Origin: Gnetum montanum
Lineage: Eukaryota; Streptophyta; Gnetopsida; Gnetales; Gnetaceae
DNA: 64,000 nt
Direction: 5' to 3'
Assembly (NCBI GenBank): GCA_015680685.1
Contig: MNCI01028378.1
Location: 329,592 to 393,591 of the forward strand
Made by a program: the position numbers and the translations under genes. Each line of letters begins with the position of its first letter. Within the stretch, counting starts at the first letter, position 1. The notes under the pieces are model-generated. The model ran no database searches, was not told where the DNA came from, and was given only the letters and a program-made list of their open reading frames with translations. Below, one piece after another: positions 12,766-23,560 of the stretch.

Positions 12766-13770
12766 ATGGAAAAGCTTCATTTGTTGGATGTTAACCAACT
12801 ACTTTTTTTTTGGGCTCTCAGGTTTGTATATAGTCATGGACCCATAGGGAAAGGTTTCATCAATGATATAAGATTCCCAACCCCCTCCCCACAACTTTTG
12901 GAACTTTGTTTTCTGGGGTACACGTGTGGGGTTTTAGTAAAGAAGCTTATCTCTAAGTTGAAATTTTACTTTTTGTATTCTAAGGTCATTTCATTACTTG
13001 TTGAATTCCTTTTGTACTTCATTCAAAGATAGGGCTACTAATCAATTTTCATCTAGCACCTTGAGGTTGATCAATCTTTCTTTTTGTGCTAACTTTAGGT
13101 CAAGATTCAGATCATAGGTTGTTGAGAGTGTATGAAGCTTGGATTGAATTAGGAGCATTGGAAGTTTTTCATACACTAGCTTATAGGGAGAGTAGCCAAT
13201 AGGGAGTTTCCATGTTAAGCAATAAGCCCAAAGGACATCATTGAGTTTTGTGCTCTAGTCTCTCCTATATTTGCTAATAGTTCTTCTCAGAATCTTTGTA
13301 ATCTCCCTGTTAGTTACCTTTGCTTGACCATTGGCTTGGGGTAGATAGGGTGTTGTTAATCTATGTTCGATCCCCAAGCGTTGCATGAGTAATTGAAAAG
13401 TAGCACCTATAAAATGAGTTCCGTTGTCTAAAATTAGTGCATGTGGCACACCAAACCTATTTACAACATTTTTTTGTACAAATCTAGTAGTAGTGGATGA
13501 TGTACAGTTGATGATGACTTATGCTTCTACCCATTTAGTGCACTAGTTGACTACTAAGATGATGTATGGCTTTCCATTAGACATGGGTGTGATGGGACCC
13601 ATAAAGTCAATGCCCCATATTTCAAAGGTCTCTAGTGTTTGAATTCATTATTGAGAACCCTCAATTTGAGCGGTCATCCCACCAACTCATTAATAGCGCT
13701 TACAAGATTGGACAAACTGGTGGGCATCCTAGAAGATTGTAGGTCAATAGTATTCTACCATTAGGATTTT
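12766..13770 (-). pseudogene. Element A integrase remnant
   Basis: The integrase core reads ALILDNGTHFIGATF, with the second catalytic Asp in the DNGTHF motif. LTTPYLPQANGQAKVTNREI follows, where the family has Q-A-N-G-Q-x-E; the catalytic Glu is now Lys. Beyond it lie LWAY and LPIGYSPYKLVY. The C-terminal domain is seen in KVKFQLRDKLLY and ETFPYGSMTIYKPESP near 12800-12980. The enzyme would insert element cDNA in the nucleus; this copy is inactive. Confidence 0.7.
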
Positions 13771-13910
13771 TATGGCCATGTGTCTCCCAACATAGTGGCC
13801 TTCGCAAAGGCCTTCATGAGTATCCTAAAGAACATTCAATTCATCTACATCAAGGACATACCAACAAACCATGCCATTAGTGCACATCTTGTAAAGATCT
13901 CCATTGATTT

Positions 13911-14400
13911 TCATGAAGTATTTAGCCCAATGAAGAAACTATTATTTCTTCCTAAAGTCCACATCTTGTGGCATCTTTTGACTGAGAAGGTAAGTGAGGA
14001 TGCCATCATACATTTTGTTTCTATAGGAATCAATTCATTTATTGCTCCTATAAAGATGAGTTCATTTGAAAATTCATCAAAGAGTGGACTCTCCTTCTCT
14101 TTGTTATCCCATCTTAATTGAGAGAGATGGTCAATGCCCACATTCTTAGGCCCTTTCTGATGTACCATTGTAAGATCAATCATCAATCACCATATGATAT
14201 GGGGGTTTCACCATTGGCTTCTTCATTAGGAAGTATATGGAACTATGATCTATGTGCACAAACACCTTATAGACAAACACATAGTGCCTAAAATTTTTGA
14301 GAATATACACTATTATCATTAGTCCTTTCTTAGTTGTGGTGTAATTCAACTGTGCACCCACATTGCTTTGACTCACATAATGGATGTAATATGGATGTTT
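13911..14400 (-). pseudogene. Element A RNase H remnant
   Basis: The gypsy RNase H domain is recognised from YTTTKKGLMIIVYILKNFRH followed by FVYKVFVHIDHSSIYFLMKK. These correspond to the YxTTEKELLAIVxALxKFR and VxxTDHxALxYL blocks. The same stretch in element B2 (32041-32280) is better kept. The aspartate of the TDH motif survives. Stops and shifts separate it from RT and integrase. Confidence 0.65.
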
Positions 14401-14599
14401 CTTATCATGAATCTATGTAAGCATAGCTTCCATGACATAATTAGATGTGTCCATAATTATGTGAAATGATCTGAACTAGTCTAGCACCCATGGAACAAGA
14501 TTTTCCATGAGTTTTTATTTTAGTTGTTGAAATTCATGTTAGCTTTCCTTGGTCTAGATGAATAGAGCCTCTTTTTCTGTAAGCTTGACCAACATCTTT

Positions 14600-15270
14600 G
14601 CAATCTTAGAGAAATTCTCTATGAACTGCTAATAGTAGCCAGTGTGTTCAACTAATAATCAAACATCTTTGACCATCTTTGGTTAACATGTGATTCCTTA
14701 TATGACCATGATTTTTTTTAGGTCTACCTCAATCCCTGCCTGAGTAATTCTATGCCATAGTACTATGCCTTCTTGGACCATTAAATGGCTTTTTCACCAA
14801 TTGAGCTAAAGGTTTGTTTCAACACATCTTTTTAGTACTTACTCAAGGTAGTCTAGGATTTTCTTGAATGTATCCCCATAGGTAGAGAATTCATCCATGA
14901 AGACTTCTACCCTACTAACAATTTTCTATTAAAAAATACTAAGGACCAGGCATTGGAATGTTACAAAGGCATCACATAGATTGAATGACATCTTGCAATA
15001 TGCAAAAGTTTCTTATTTTTTTGGGCCAATCTTTTGGTGTAATTTGGATTTGGTTATAGCCAATATAACCATCCAAGAAGCTATAATAATAATTCCTAGA
15101 TATGGTGTTCAACACTTGTTCCACAAATGCCAATGAAAAATGATCTTTAAAGGTTCCCATATTCAATAGCCTAAAGTCAATGTAGACCTATCACTTATCA
15201 TCTTTATTTGGCACAATTACAAGTGGACTAACCCACTCAATATCTATTATGGGATAGATGAATCCTATAT
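14600..15270 (-). pseudogene. Element A reverse transcriptase remnant
   Basis: The reverse transcriptase fingers and palm of a Ty3/gypsy element are visible. DIEWVSPLVIVPNKDDK is followed, after stops, by IDFRLLNMGTFKDHF and then YYSFLDGYIGYNQIQITP, which is the FLDGYSGYNQI block carrying the first catalytic aspartate. The YxDD block further on is too damaged to recognise. The order protease, RT, RNase H, integrase on the minus strand agrees with the rest of the element. Confidence 0.65.
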
Positions 15271-15766
15271 TGAGGAGTTGTTCTATTTCCTCTTTGACAA
15301 TCTACTTTAACTTGGGGTTTAGAAACTCTATGGCTACCTTCTTAGCTTCATGGCTAGGTCGATGTGGATATGATGCTAGCATACCCTTAGATCACTTCTA
15401 TTAGCTCAGGATATGACTAAGCAAATGCTATTGGCCATTTTTTGACCATCTTTAATAGCTTTTGTTTTTGTTTAGGAGCAAGATTCGCATTGATGATAAC
15501 TAGCTTACCATTGTTTAAAAATGCATACTCTATGCTAGTTAGTAGAGTTTTTAACTATAGGGGCTCTTGCTTAAAATTATTAGGGATTTGTAACTCTCCC
15601 TAATAGGTATCATCATCTTCATCATTAGAGAGTTGATGATGAACTTGCTCAAGTTCATCTATGCCTTCAACATAAGCACATGTTAAGTGCTTAGTAGGTT
15701 CTATGCATAGTGTGCTACTATCAAAGGTAGCTATTAGCCACTGGGTGTCCTCCTGTTTTATGGCTA

Positions 15767-16340
15767 CTATGTACAGGCACCTTTGGATATCAGTTTCATG
15801 TGCATACTAATTGCATGCTTTGAAGAATGTACTTTTAATGGATTAGATTTTCTACACATAATTGCACCTATTATCATTATACACGATGCATGGAATTCGT
15901 TTTTTCTCAAGCCATCAAAATTCATTTTCCTTAAAGATTTCCAAGGAAAGGTCCCTGATGCCCATTCATGCATTAATAGTGTTTAACCATGCATGTTTCA
16001 TAATTATGGGAAAGCCATCTTTGTAGTTTTCTACATTGATCACTAGAAAATTGGTAGCATAGGATCATCCACAAACTATGGTCATAATGTCCTCCACTAA
16101 TCCCAAAGGAATAATGATTGATCGGTCTACCAATTTTAAATGGATATTACTCTTCCTAAGAGGTGGTAGGTTCTAGGCCTTGTACATGTCATAGGAGATT
16201 AGATTAACACTAGAACCATAATTAAGAAGAGCCTTGCATGGCTCATGTCCAGTAATCTATAAGTAAATAAGAGGACTTCCTAAGTTAGATGTTTTCATGG
16301 GAAGGTTGTTAACCTTGATCTAATTAAAAATAGCATAAGT
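15767..16340 (-). pseudogene. Element A protease region remnant
   Basis: The retropepsin-type aspartic protease domain separates gag from RT. The active-site segment reads CKALLNYGSSVNLIS near 16200-16245, where the family has L-L-D-x-G-S-S; the aspartate has become asparagine. Downstream are KSNIHLKLVDQSIIIPLG and NFLVINVENYK with GFPIIM, shared with elements B2 and C. The last segment is MGIRDLSLEI. It would have processed the Gag-Pol polyprotein; this copy is broken by stops and frame changes. Confidence 0.6.
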
Positions 16341-18987
16341 TAGCATAACAATGTGGATCTAAGAAGGAGTTTGTTTTGGACACTTAAATGTATTTGATGT
16401 AGAGGATGAGGGTGTTGGAGGTATAGGGAAACCAATCACATTGGGTTATGAGAGAATTTGATAGGACTGTTGGGTCAGAAAAATGATCATTTTCTAGATC
16501 GATTATCCGAATCACTTGACTGGATGGTCAATTCTAAATTTATAGCACTTGTAACAATTTGTTGCTATGGTTGTGGGGGAATTTTTCCATGCATGGATAG
16601 AGCAAGAGATAACTAGGTTGAGGGAGGAGGGATGTATGTAGATGGATGTGGAGGGTGGTATAGATATGGGTGCTTCCCTCAAGTAGATGGTGATTAAGTT
16701 TGATGGTACTCTAAATGGCAATAGTGATGTTGGAATGAGACATGGCTTGCAAAGCTTTGAGGAGAAACAAGTTATTAAACATACTACCCATATGGATATG
16801 GTTTTCTATAAGGGTACTACTATCTTGGAAGTGACATTCCCCATGATTATGATTGCTACCACTTCTAGTATTGCTTATATTGTTGTGGTGGAGCTCCACT
16901 TAGATAATAAGCTTATTGTTGCTACTGGAATTTCCTTGGATTACCTTGAGGATAAGGCAATCATTTAGATGCTTACCTACATGCTAGTTGAGGATTTAGC
17001 ATGTACCCTCTAGACTCTTTTAAATGTGACACCATAAGACAACATCCCTTCAGATTTTCATATTAACAAATGTCACATCTAGCATCATTATTAGAGTCTA
17101 TCTCCAAAACTTCTTCTACTACAGTAGCTTTTCCCTTACCTCTTTGGTAGGCACATTCAACTTCTTTCTATCTCCTATGGTCATAATCACTATTATGCTC
17201 TTTGGATTCTTCAACAATCTTCATAGAAATTGGAATTTGTTTTTTGAGAGAATGTTCAGGTTTGTATTACTGAAAGTTATGGTACACAAGTAAACAATTA
17301 CAATGGGGGGGACATCAGGGATGGCCCACTTTGAGGGGGGGGACCCCGAAAAATCACAAATTTCAAAGCTTGGCGGACTCCGAGCTAAGCCACCGAACCT
17401 AAAAACCTCAAAGCCTCAAAACCTCAAAAACCTCGGGGTCGAACAGTGATGAAATTGGAATTTTTCTTCAAAAGAGTTCCATAATTTATGAACCTTTACT
17501 GAAATATTGAAAACTAATTTTTGAATAGATAAGATTTTCCTGTTCATCACTTCATTGAGTGATGACTCCTCCTTGTTATAGAATCAAACCTCCCTTTCCT
17601 TGATGAAAGAATCCCTATCATATTCTTCTACACTTTTCCTTTCTTGCAACTCACCTTCTTCTTTTGCTACCTACTCTATTAGCCTTTGTATCTAATGAGC
17701 TCTTAGTTTGAATAGTCTCCCTTGGACATAAACCCTGTGAGTTCTTCTAGTTTCTACTTTGAGCCTATCATGGCTAGATCATCAATGTATGAGTGAATAA
17801 TATCTACCAATGGTGGCATCCAATGGTTCATGTGTTTCCTATTTTTAGCCTTGGATTTTCCTTCTCAAATTGGACACTCTAAAGTACATCTAGCATTTAT
17901 CATTAAATAGCTCAAGCATTATACTCCATCGATAAATAGATTCTGGTTCCAAGAACTAATACCAACTTTCTGCCTACTTGATGAGTGTCCTAGGGAATAT
18001 CTTTAATTTCTAGCAGTCATTCTCTATGTTTTGTAAGGCACAAGCATCATGAAAGGCTTGCAGATGTGTCTCTGGATCAAATTTATATCCCCCTCAAATC
18101 TTCTGATATTGTTTATGTCTTAGTGCTTAATCTAACTATCTTTCATATGCCTAGATGGAATCTTGACTACCTATACAATGTTAAGCATGCTTTGAGTTGC
18201 TAGCAAAGGATCATTATCATAATTATTTTATTGTCATCAATGATGTCCTCTGTTACCCTTTTGATTATTATGAGCATGGTAGTTAGTATTATTGTTCTGT
18301 TGTGCACCTCCATCACGATTGTTTATTCTATAGTGTTTTTTAGAACTGGAAGAAGAGAAAGAAGAAGATGTAGATGAAGAAGATTAAGATGGAGAAGGAC
18401 TACCATCACCATAATGTCTACCAACTTCCATTTGGTTATCACGAACAAGTTCATCAAGTTTCTTATCATCTTAATGCTTGTCTAAGCCCCTACCTTGACT
18501 ACCATCTTTTCCTAAACTTGGTTTGTTGATAGTGGAATGTAGATTTAGGTTGACATCCCCATCATCAGTAACAAGAGTTGGAGAATTTTCATGTTGAGAG
18601 CCTTTAGAGAAAGGACCCTAATTATTGTCTTGGTTTTGTAGGAACAAGGGATTGGTGAACCATTTTCCCTTTGCAAACTCATGATTCTTCTCCTAGTGTT
18701 AATCTCTCATGCATTGTGTGTTAATGGGATGGTAGTCTTGAGTTTAATAATCATTCACAACATATTCCTCTTTAATATTTTAGATGCCTAACTTTGTAAG
18801 AGTTTGAAGTAGCATCATATGCATAGATTGACTGAGATTTGCCTTTCATATCACACCATCATAGTTATTCATCCTGGTGTAAGATGAAGGTGAAATTAGG
18901 CACATACTCATCTGGATAAGTATATACCACCTTGCACTATTGAGGAAATGGCAATTTGACAATTTCATGCCTATGAGAAGAAGACAT
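16340..18987 (-). pseudogene. gag: Element A gag remnant
   Basis: The decayed capsid/nucleocapsid gene probably starts at the ATG complement at 18985-18987 (MSSSH). This matches starts in elements B (MSCSH, 21210) and C (MSSSF, 49204). A conserved N-terminal segment reads SMCLISPSSYTRMNNYDGVI. A Ser-rich linker near 18340-18400 and the segment LATQSMLNIV...IPSRHMKDS near 18150-18230 follow. The retrotransposon Gag core, with a W-Y-x2-LEP-type motif, is near 17930-17990. The C-terminus near 16512-16721 is Pro/Ser-rich. Multiple stops and shifts, plus a 212-bp foreign insertion at 17239-17450, inactivate it. Confidence 0.6.
17239..17450 (-). mobile_element. SINE-like retroposed insertion with 13-bp target duplication
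   Basis: A 212-bp segment with unlike base composition interrupts the gag of element A. It is flanked by perfect 13-bp direct repeats GAAATTGGAATTT at 17226-17238 and 17451-17463. Comparison with the same gag stretch in element C (around 50770-50830) shows the segment is extra. On the minus strand it starts ATCACTGTTCGACCCCGAGG and ends CTCTCAAAAAAC, a short A-rich tail. The middle has repeated GAGGTTTT-type units and two runs of seven or eight C. Long target duplication plus an A-rich end point to LINE-mediated retroposition. No full Pol III promoter is evident. Confidence 0.6.
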
Positions 18988-19117
18988 TTTGCAAATAAAT
19001 AAAATATCAGTGTGCTTTGTAAAATATATAATTTGAGAATAATGTCAACCTTGGGGCTCATCCAATGATATAAATAATGTTCACTAAGCCTAGATAGCAT
19101 ACATTTCAACAAAAAGA

Positions 19118-19137
19118 GTCCCTAGCAATGGTGCCAA
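19118..19137 (-). other. tRNA-Asp primer binding site of element A
   Basis: On the minus strand it reads TTGGCACCATTGCTAGGGAC. The plant tRNA-Asp site is TGGCGCCGTTGCCGGGG, so this matches with transition-type changes only. It directly follows the LTR end. Confidence 0.75.
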
Positions 19138-20040
19138 TGATGAATGGTAAAGGTACCCCTAACCCTATGCTCAACCATATGAATCATGAAGCATTCACAC
19201 ATGATCTGGTCAAATTCTATGGACTCTATAGTTTTTGATATACTAGTTGTCTAGGAAGTGAACCTTGTCCTAAATGTCATTCATTGTCTTCCCAATTACA
19301 CTTGTGATGTACAAAGGTATTGTTAAGTGTAATTAAGGCATAAGATTTTTATTGTTTTATGTTTTATGTTCTTTGGCACATAAATAGAGAGATGAAGTAT
19401 TTTCATGACTAATATAATTTAACTACCTCACTAGTCCCTAACTAGCCCTAACATAAGCATCCTATCCCACTTTCTATACACATCCTAAACCCATGTATCC
19501 ATTGTTGGGTTACCAAGTGTTATGCTACTAGGTACACCAAGCGATAATGCTATTCGGATTACCAAGAGAATGCATGTTTATGCTCAAAGAGGTTGTACTT
19601 ATGTACTTAATCTATTTAGCTTAATTAATTAACTAATCAGTTAAAGTCTAATTGGACTTAATTAATTGCATATTTGATGAAAACACTGAATGCATAAATA
19701 AATTATTAATCTATTCTAATTGCTACAAGGTTTAATCAAAAGGCTCATCTCTATTGTCATACATGTTAGTGTGGTTTAGGTATAATAGTGCTCAAATAAA
19801 GATTCGCACACTTTTTGACTCCTAGTGTGAGCACCCAAAGAAATATTCTAACTTTCAAATAGAAAAATTACAAGAACTCTACTACTTCTATGATTTGATG
19901 TCCCATAAACATAGTTATGATCATGTATTTATAGTTTTTGCTATAGGGTTATGTCGAGATGGCCCCATCGATGGGGCAACATCACGTAAACAAGACCCCA
20001 TCAATGAGGGCTCATCAACACAACACTTTGATGCTCATCA
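19138..20040 (-). repeat. Element A 5' LTR
   Basis: This 903-bp LTR has TG...CA ends in the inverted repeat TGATGA...TCATCA. A minus-strand TATA box (TATAAATA) lies at 19926-19933 and would drive the genomic RNA. The U3 tip (19950-20040) carries CCCCATCGATGGGG-type palindromes, shared in style with the 3' LTR and with element C. The primer binding site abuts at 19137. Confidence 0.8.
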
Positions 20041-20213
20041 ATGATAATAACCAATATGTGAGAGTTAAAATTCATGACATTTTAGATATCATTTATATTA
20101 TTATTTTGCTATTTTGTTCCAAGGTATTCTTCTCTTTATAATTCTGCTAATTTTTTATAAGAGAATCCTTTTTCATAGTTAGGTCAAGATATTATAAAAT
20201 TTTCTAAGCTAGG
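20041..20213 (+). pseudogene. LINE copy 2, endonuclease segment between elements A and B
   Basis: This 173-bp stretch between two gypsy elements reads NNNQYVRVKIHD, then, after one frame change, CYFVPRYSSLYNSANF and LGQDIIKFSKLG. The pattern matches the middle of APE-type LINE endonucleases (C-Y-x-P-P-x2-S-x2-Y, then L-x2-DI-x-K-x-S-K-x-G just before GDFNAR). It continues the frame left at 6651 and ends at the LTR of element B (20214). Confidence 0.6.
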
Positions 20214-21084
20214 TGATGAATTGTGTTTTTTAATGGCTAAGATATCTTAGCCCCAATATCAAATATCATGCTACATTATCAAATATCCAATATCACAAGA
20301 TGTGTGCCTACCTATAAATCCAACAATTGGGCACATGATCTAAATACCTTGCATTCCATCCTTAGGTAGATTCTTGTAGTTTTTTTTTCATAGTTTTAGC
20401 AATAGAGTAAATGCTTGTAGTTTGGTATTATGTTATTGAACAAAATATTTATTTGAGTAAAGTTTACTTGGGCACAATTCATAACTGGAAATAAAGATTG
20501 AGATTGCTTTTCATCATTGCAACATCCACTTAGTTTTATCATTTTACTTAGCATAGTTTTTACTATCTTATTAATTTATTCATTTACTTTTCCAACTACC
20601 TTACTTTGCTTCTTCATTAGTAAATCCGAATGAGTATAGCTGATTTCAAGCATTTAAGTGTAATTATTTGGTAATCCTAGTAGTGTTATTGCTTGGTTTT
20701 CATAGTAGCATAATGCTTGGTAACCCAATAATAGTTACATGAGCCGAAGATGTGTATAGTAAGCCAAGACCAGATGCTCATCACTCTAGGCTAGCATAAA
20801 TTTACATTACCATCATTACTTAAATTCAAGATTAAATTTCATTCTCAATTATGTTTATTACTAGGAGTAATCAGGGTGTAACAACATCAATTATCATATG
20901 TGTCACTTGGAACAAAAACATACATGACAAAGCTACCACTAGTCCAAGTGGGAAGCTAATGTCCTGCAATCAATACTTAATGATCTAGATGCCACAACTA
21001 GTCTCATTCACAAAATTCAATCAGATTGTGCTTGAACACTAGTGATTTTTATGGTTGGATGCAGGGAATACTTATCGCTCATCA
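20214..21084 (+). repeat. Element B 5' LTR
   Basis: This 871-bp LTR starts TGATGAATTGTG and ends GCTCATCA. A TATA box (TATAAAT) lies at 20313-20319. The U3 tip repeats GATATCTTAG and AATATCAAATATC motifs, unlike the GGGGCCCC palindromes of elements A and C. The primer binding site follows at 21085. Confidence 0.75.
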
Positions 21085-21104
21085 TTGGCATTGTTGTCAA
21101 GGAT
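21085..21104 (+). other. Primer binding site of element B
   Basis: It reads TTGGCATTGTTGTCAAGGAT, aligned to the tRNA-Asp site TTGGCGCCGTTGCCGGGGA with mostly C-to-T and G-to-A differences. It directly follows the LTR CA end. Confidence 0.65.
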
Positions 21105-21209
21105 GGTGCTAGTTATCTAGGTTAGTTATATTATAAAAGATCATTGTAAAAGTCTTAATGATTTACTTTTTAGAAAATATTAATATTTTAAGTTACATAC
21201 GTTAAAAAC

Positions 21210-23560
21210 ATGTCTTGTTCACATAGGGCTGAGAATGCATCACATGATGAAAGCGCTAGTAGGAGAAATGATATGATATATATTGAAGAAAACTAGAGTG
21301 AAAAATCACAAGCATGGGTTTCATATGCTCATTTCAACCTGAAACACACTTAAGGACTATGTTCAACAGGTATAAATAATTCTAGAGTTGATGGAGTAAG
21401 TTCTAGATCAAGGAGGGCCTCAAGGCCTAAGACCTCATCTAAACCTAGAAAAGATAAATCAAGGTACCATGGGAAGAACCATAGGAGCCATGGTGATTCT
21501 CCTAGTTCCTCATCTTCCTCTTCCTCTTTAACATCTAGTTCTAATCAAGATGAACATAATTATAGAGATAGAGTTTCACTATGGGGTCAAGATAAAGATA
21601 GAAATCGAACCCAAGGGAAAAATCAAAGACATCAAAATGATCATAGACAAGATCATCATAATCAGAAAAATAGAAATATAAGTTATCGCCATGACATGTC
21701 TAATGATGGTGAACCCTTATTAGCTACTAAGAGCATGACATAGATAACAAAGGTAGTTAGAATATCCCATGGGCACCAAAGGGGAAGTCGCATTAAAAGG
21801 TTTGATATGAATAACATCCATAAATTTGTGAGAGGCTATAATTCTAATTTACAACATTACTTACAAGCCTTCCATGATGTTTGTGCCTTGTAGAAAATTG
21901 AGAGTGATTGGCAAAAGCTTAAGATCTTTTCTATGACACTAATAGATAAAACTAAAAGTTGGTATAGATCGTTGGAACCAAATTCAATCCATTAATGGTT
22001 AACAATGCTAGAACTCTTTAATGCGAAATACCAAACCTATGTGAGAGTGTGTAACCTAAGAAAACAAATCCAAGGATGGATGCAAGAAAAACATAAATCC
22101 TTGGATGTTACCTTAGATATATATTATTTGCTACTACATAGATGTCCAGGTCATGATTTCTCTCAAAAAGAGTAGCTTTTTCACATCATAGATGGGCTTC
22201 ATAACCAAATGAGAATGACCCCTGGGATTTATGCCTAAGGTCAATTATCCAAATTGAAAGTCCATTAGATACAAAGGCTAATTGAATAGGTGGCAAAAGA
22301 AGAAGGAAAAATATGTAAATGAGAGAACATAGAGGAATATAATTAGGATCCAACTCTTCAAAAGAAAGGGTTTCATTTCTATGATGAGGAAAAAGAGGTA
22401 GTTCTTGATGAGGTGATTTCATAGCAAACCTTACTAATACAAGATTTTATTATTGAACTTAAAGAAAGGACATATAAGATGTGGGAGTTGATGAATGAAA
22501 AATTCACAACCTACATGAAAACCATAGTGGAGAAGGTGCCACAAAGTAAATCAAGTGATCAAAATAAGAAGAGGAAAAAGAACAAAGAAGTAGGTAGGAA
22601 CACTTATTGAAAAAAAGAAAAAATAAATGTAGCAGAAGAGATTATAGGCTTAGCCATGGAAGAGGATGTTGGATGTGACATTTTCCAATATCAAAATTTA
22701 AAGGACTATTACCTAGTTATGTTATATCTACAAGAGTTTGGGGCTTTCACTTTGAATCTCAAGTTTGTACAAAAGCAAATACCTAGGAAATTATGTTACT
22801 TACATGGTAATTATAGACAATCCTACCACCAACCATACTATTTTAGTGGGATGTCTTATCAACCTCAATAGTACTATCAACCATAGTGGTAGAACCCATA
22901 GTTGTGGGGGATGCCATCAACAAACCAGTAATACCCTTACTGCCAGTTATACTTGTATGAATCTGTTCAATAACTTGTTTCTCCAGATGGTTCTACTTCC
23001 TCTATCTCAAATCACTATTACCACTCTCCCAAATATCATTGACCTGAAACATCCCCTATGGTATCACCATCTCAAACATCTTATCCTCCATGAGATCCTC
23101 AATATTCTCATATTTCCTTCCATCATATGTTACCACCAATAACACAGGGAGGATTGACATCACAGCATCAATAAAATAATGCCACTTGTGCTATCAACAT
23201 ATAAGTAAATGATAATGATAATAGTTCTTAGAAAAAGTCCCAAAAATGTCCTTTCTTTAGGATAATTTTCACACATGGGCACAAAACTCATAAGCCTATT
23301 GGCTCATCAATACTAGCACAAGGCCAACCAAGTGCAACATCCTTCCTCACCAAAATAGTGTCTCCCAATTCAACACAAGAGCCAACATGCATTAGCACTC
23401 TAATGAAAAACATAACAAATGAACCTATAACTATGGAAAGATAGGCAATTTCATGCATTACTAATGATAAAGAAGGATGCAGTTCTAGATTAATACTTCA
23501 ACATATCAACATAGTCATGATACCAACCCATACTAAATATGAAAGACAAGTGTGTGCACA
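21210..23560 (+). pseudogene. gag: Element B gag remnant
   Basis: The gag starts at ATG 21210 (MSCSHRAENASHDES). A Ser-rich linker (GDSPSSSSSSSSLTSSSNQ) and a basic Asn/Arg/His/Gln-rich stretch follow. Next come EPLLATKSM, the segment IKRFDMNNIHKF, then LQAFHDVCAL and KSWYRSLEPNSIH, the core of the retrotransposon Gag domain. After KYQTYVRVCNLRKQIQGW and IDGLHNQMRMTPGIYA the Gag C-terminal part is Pro/Tyr/Gln-rich. Stops are frequent. It is the best of the four gag copies for defining domain order in this family. Confidence 0.65.

Larger units (their letters stand above)
6652..20040 (-). mobile_element. Athila-like Ty3/gypsy element A, complete but decayed
   Basis: This 13.4-kb minus-strand element has two 903-bp LTRs, a tRNA-Asp primer binding site, gag, protease, RT, RNase H and integrase in gypsy order. 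A long region with an extra ORF lies between integrase and the 3' LTR. The single RNase H and the Asp-type primer site fit the Athila side of plant gypsy elements. It interrupts LINE copy 2. Its flanks, ACAAT (6647-6651) and ATGAT (20041-20045), match at three of five positions and differ by transitions. Treating them as the target duplication restores LINE frame. All genes are dead. Confidence 0.8.
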
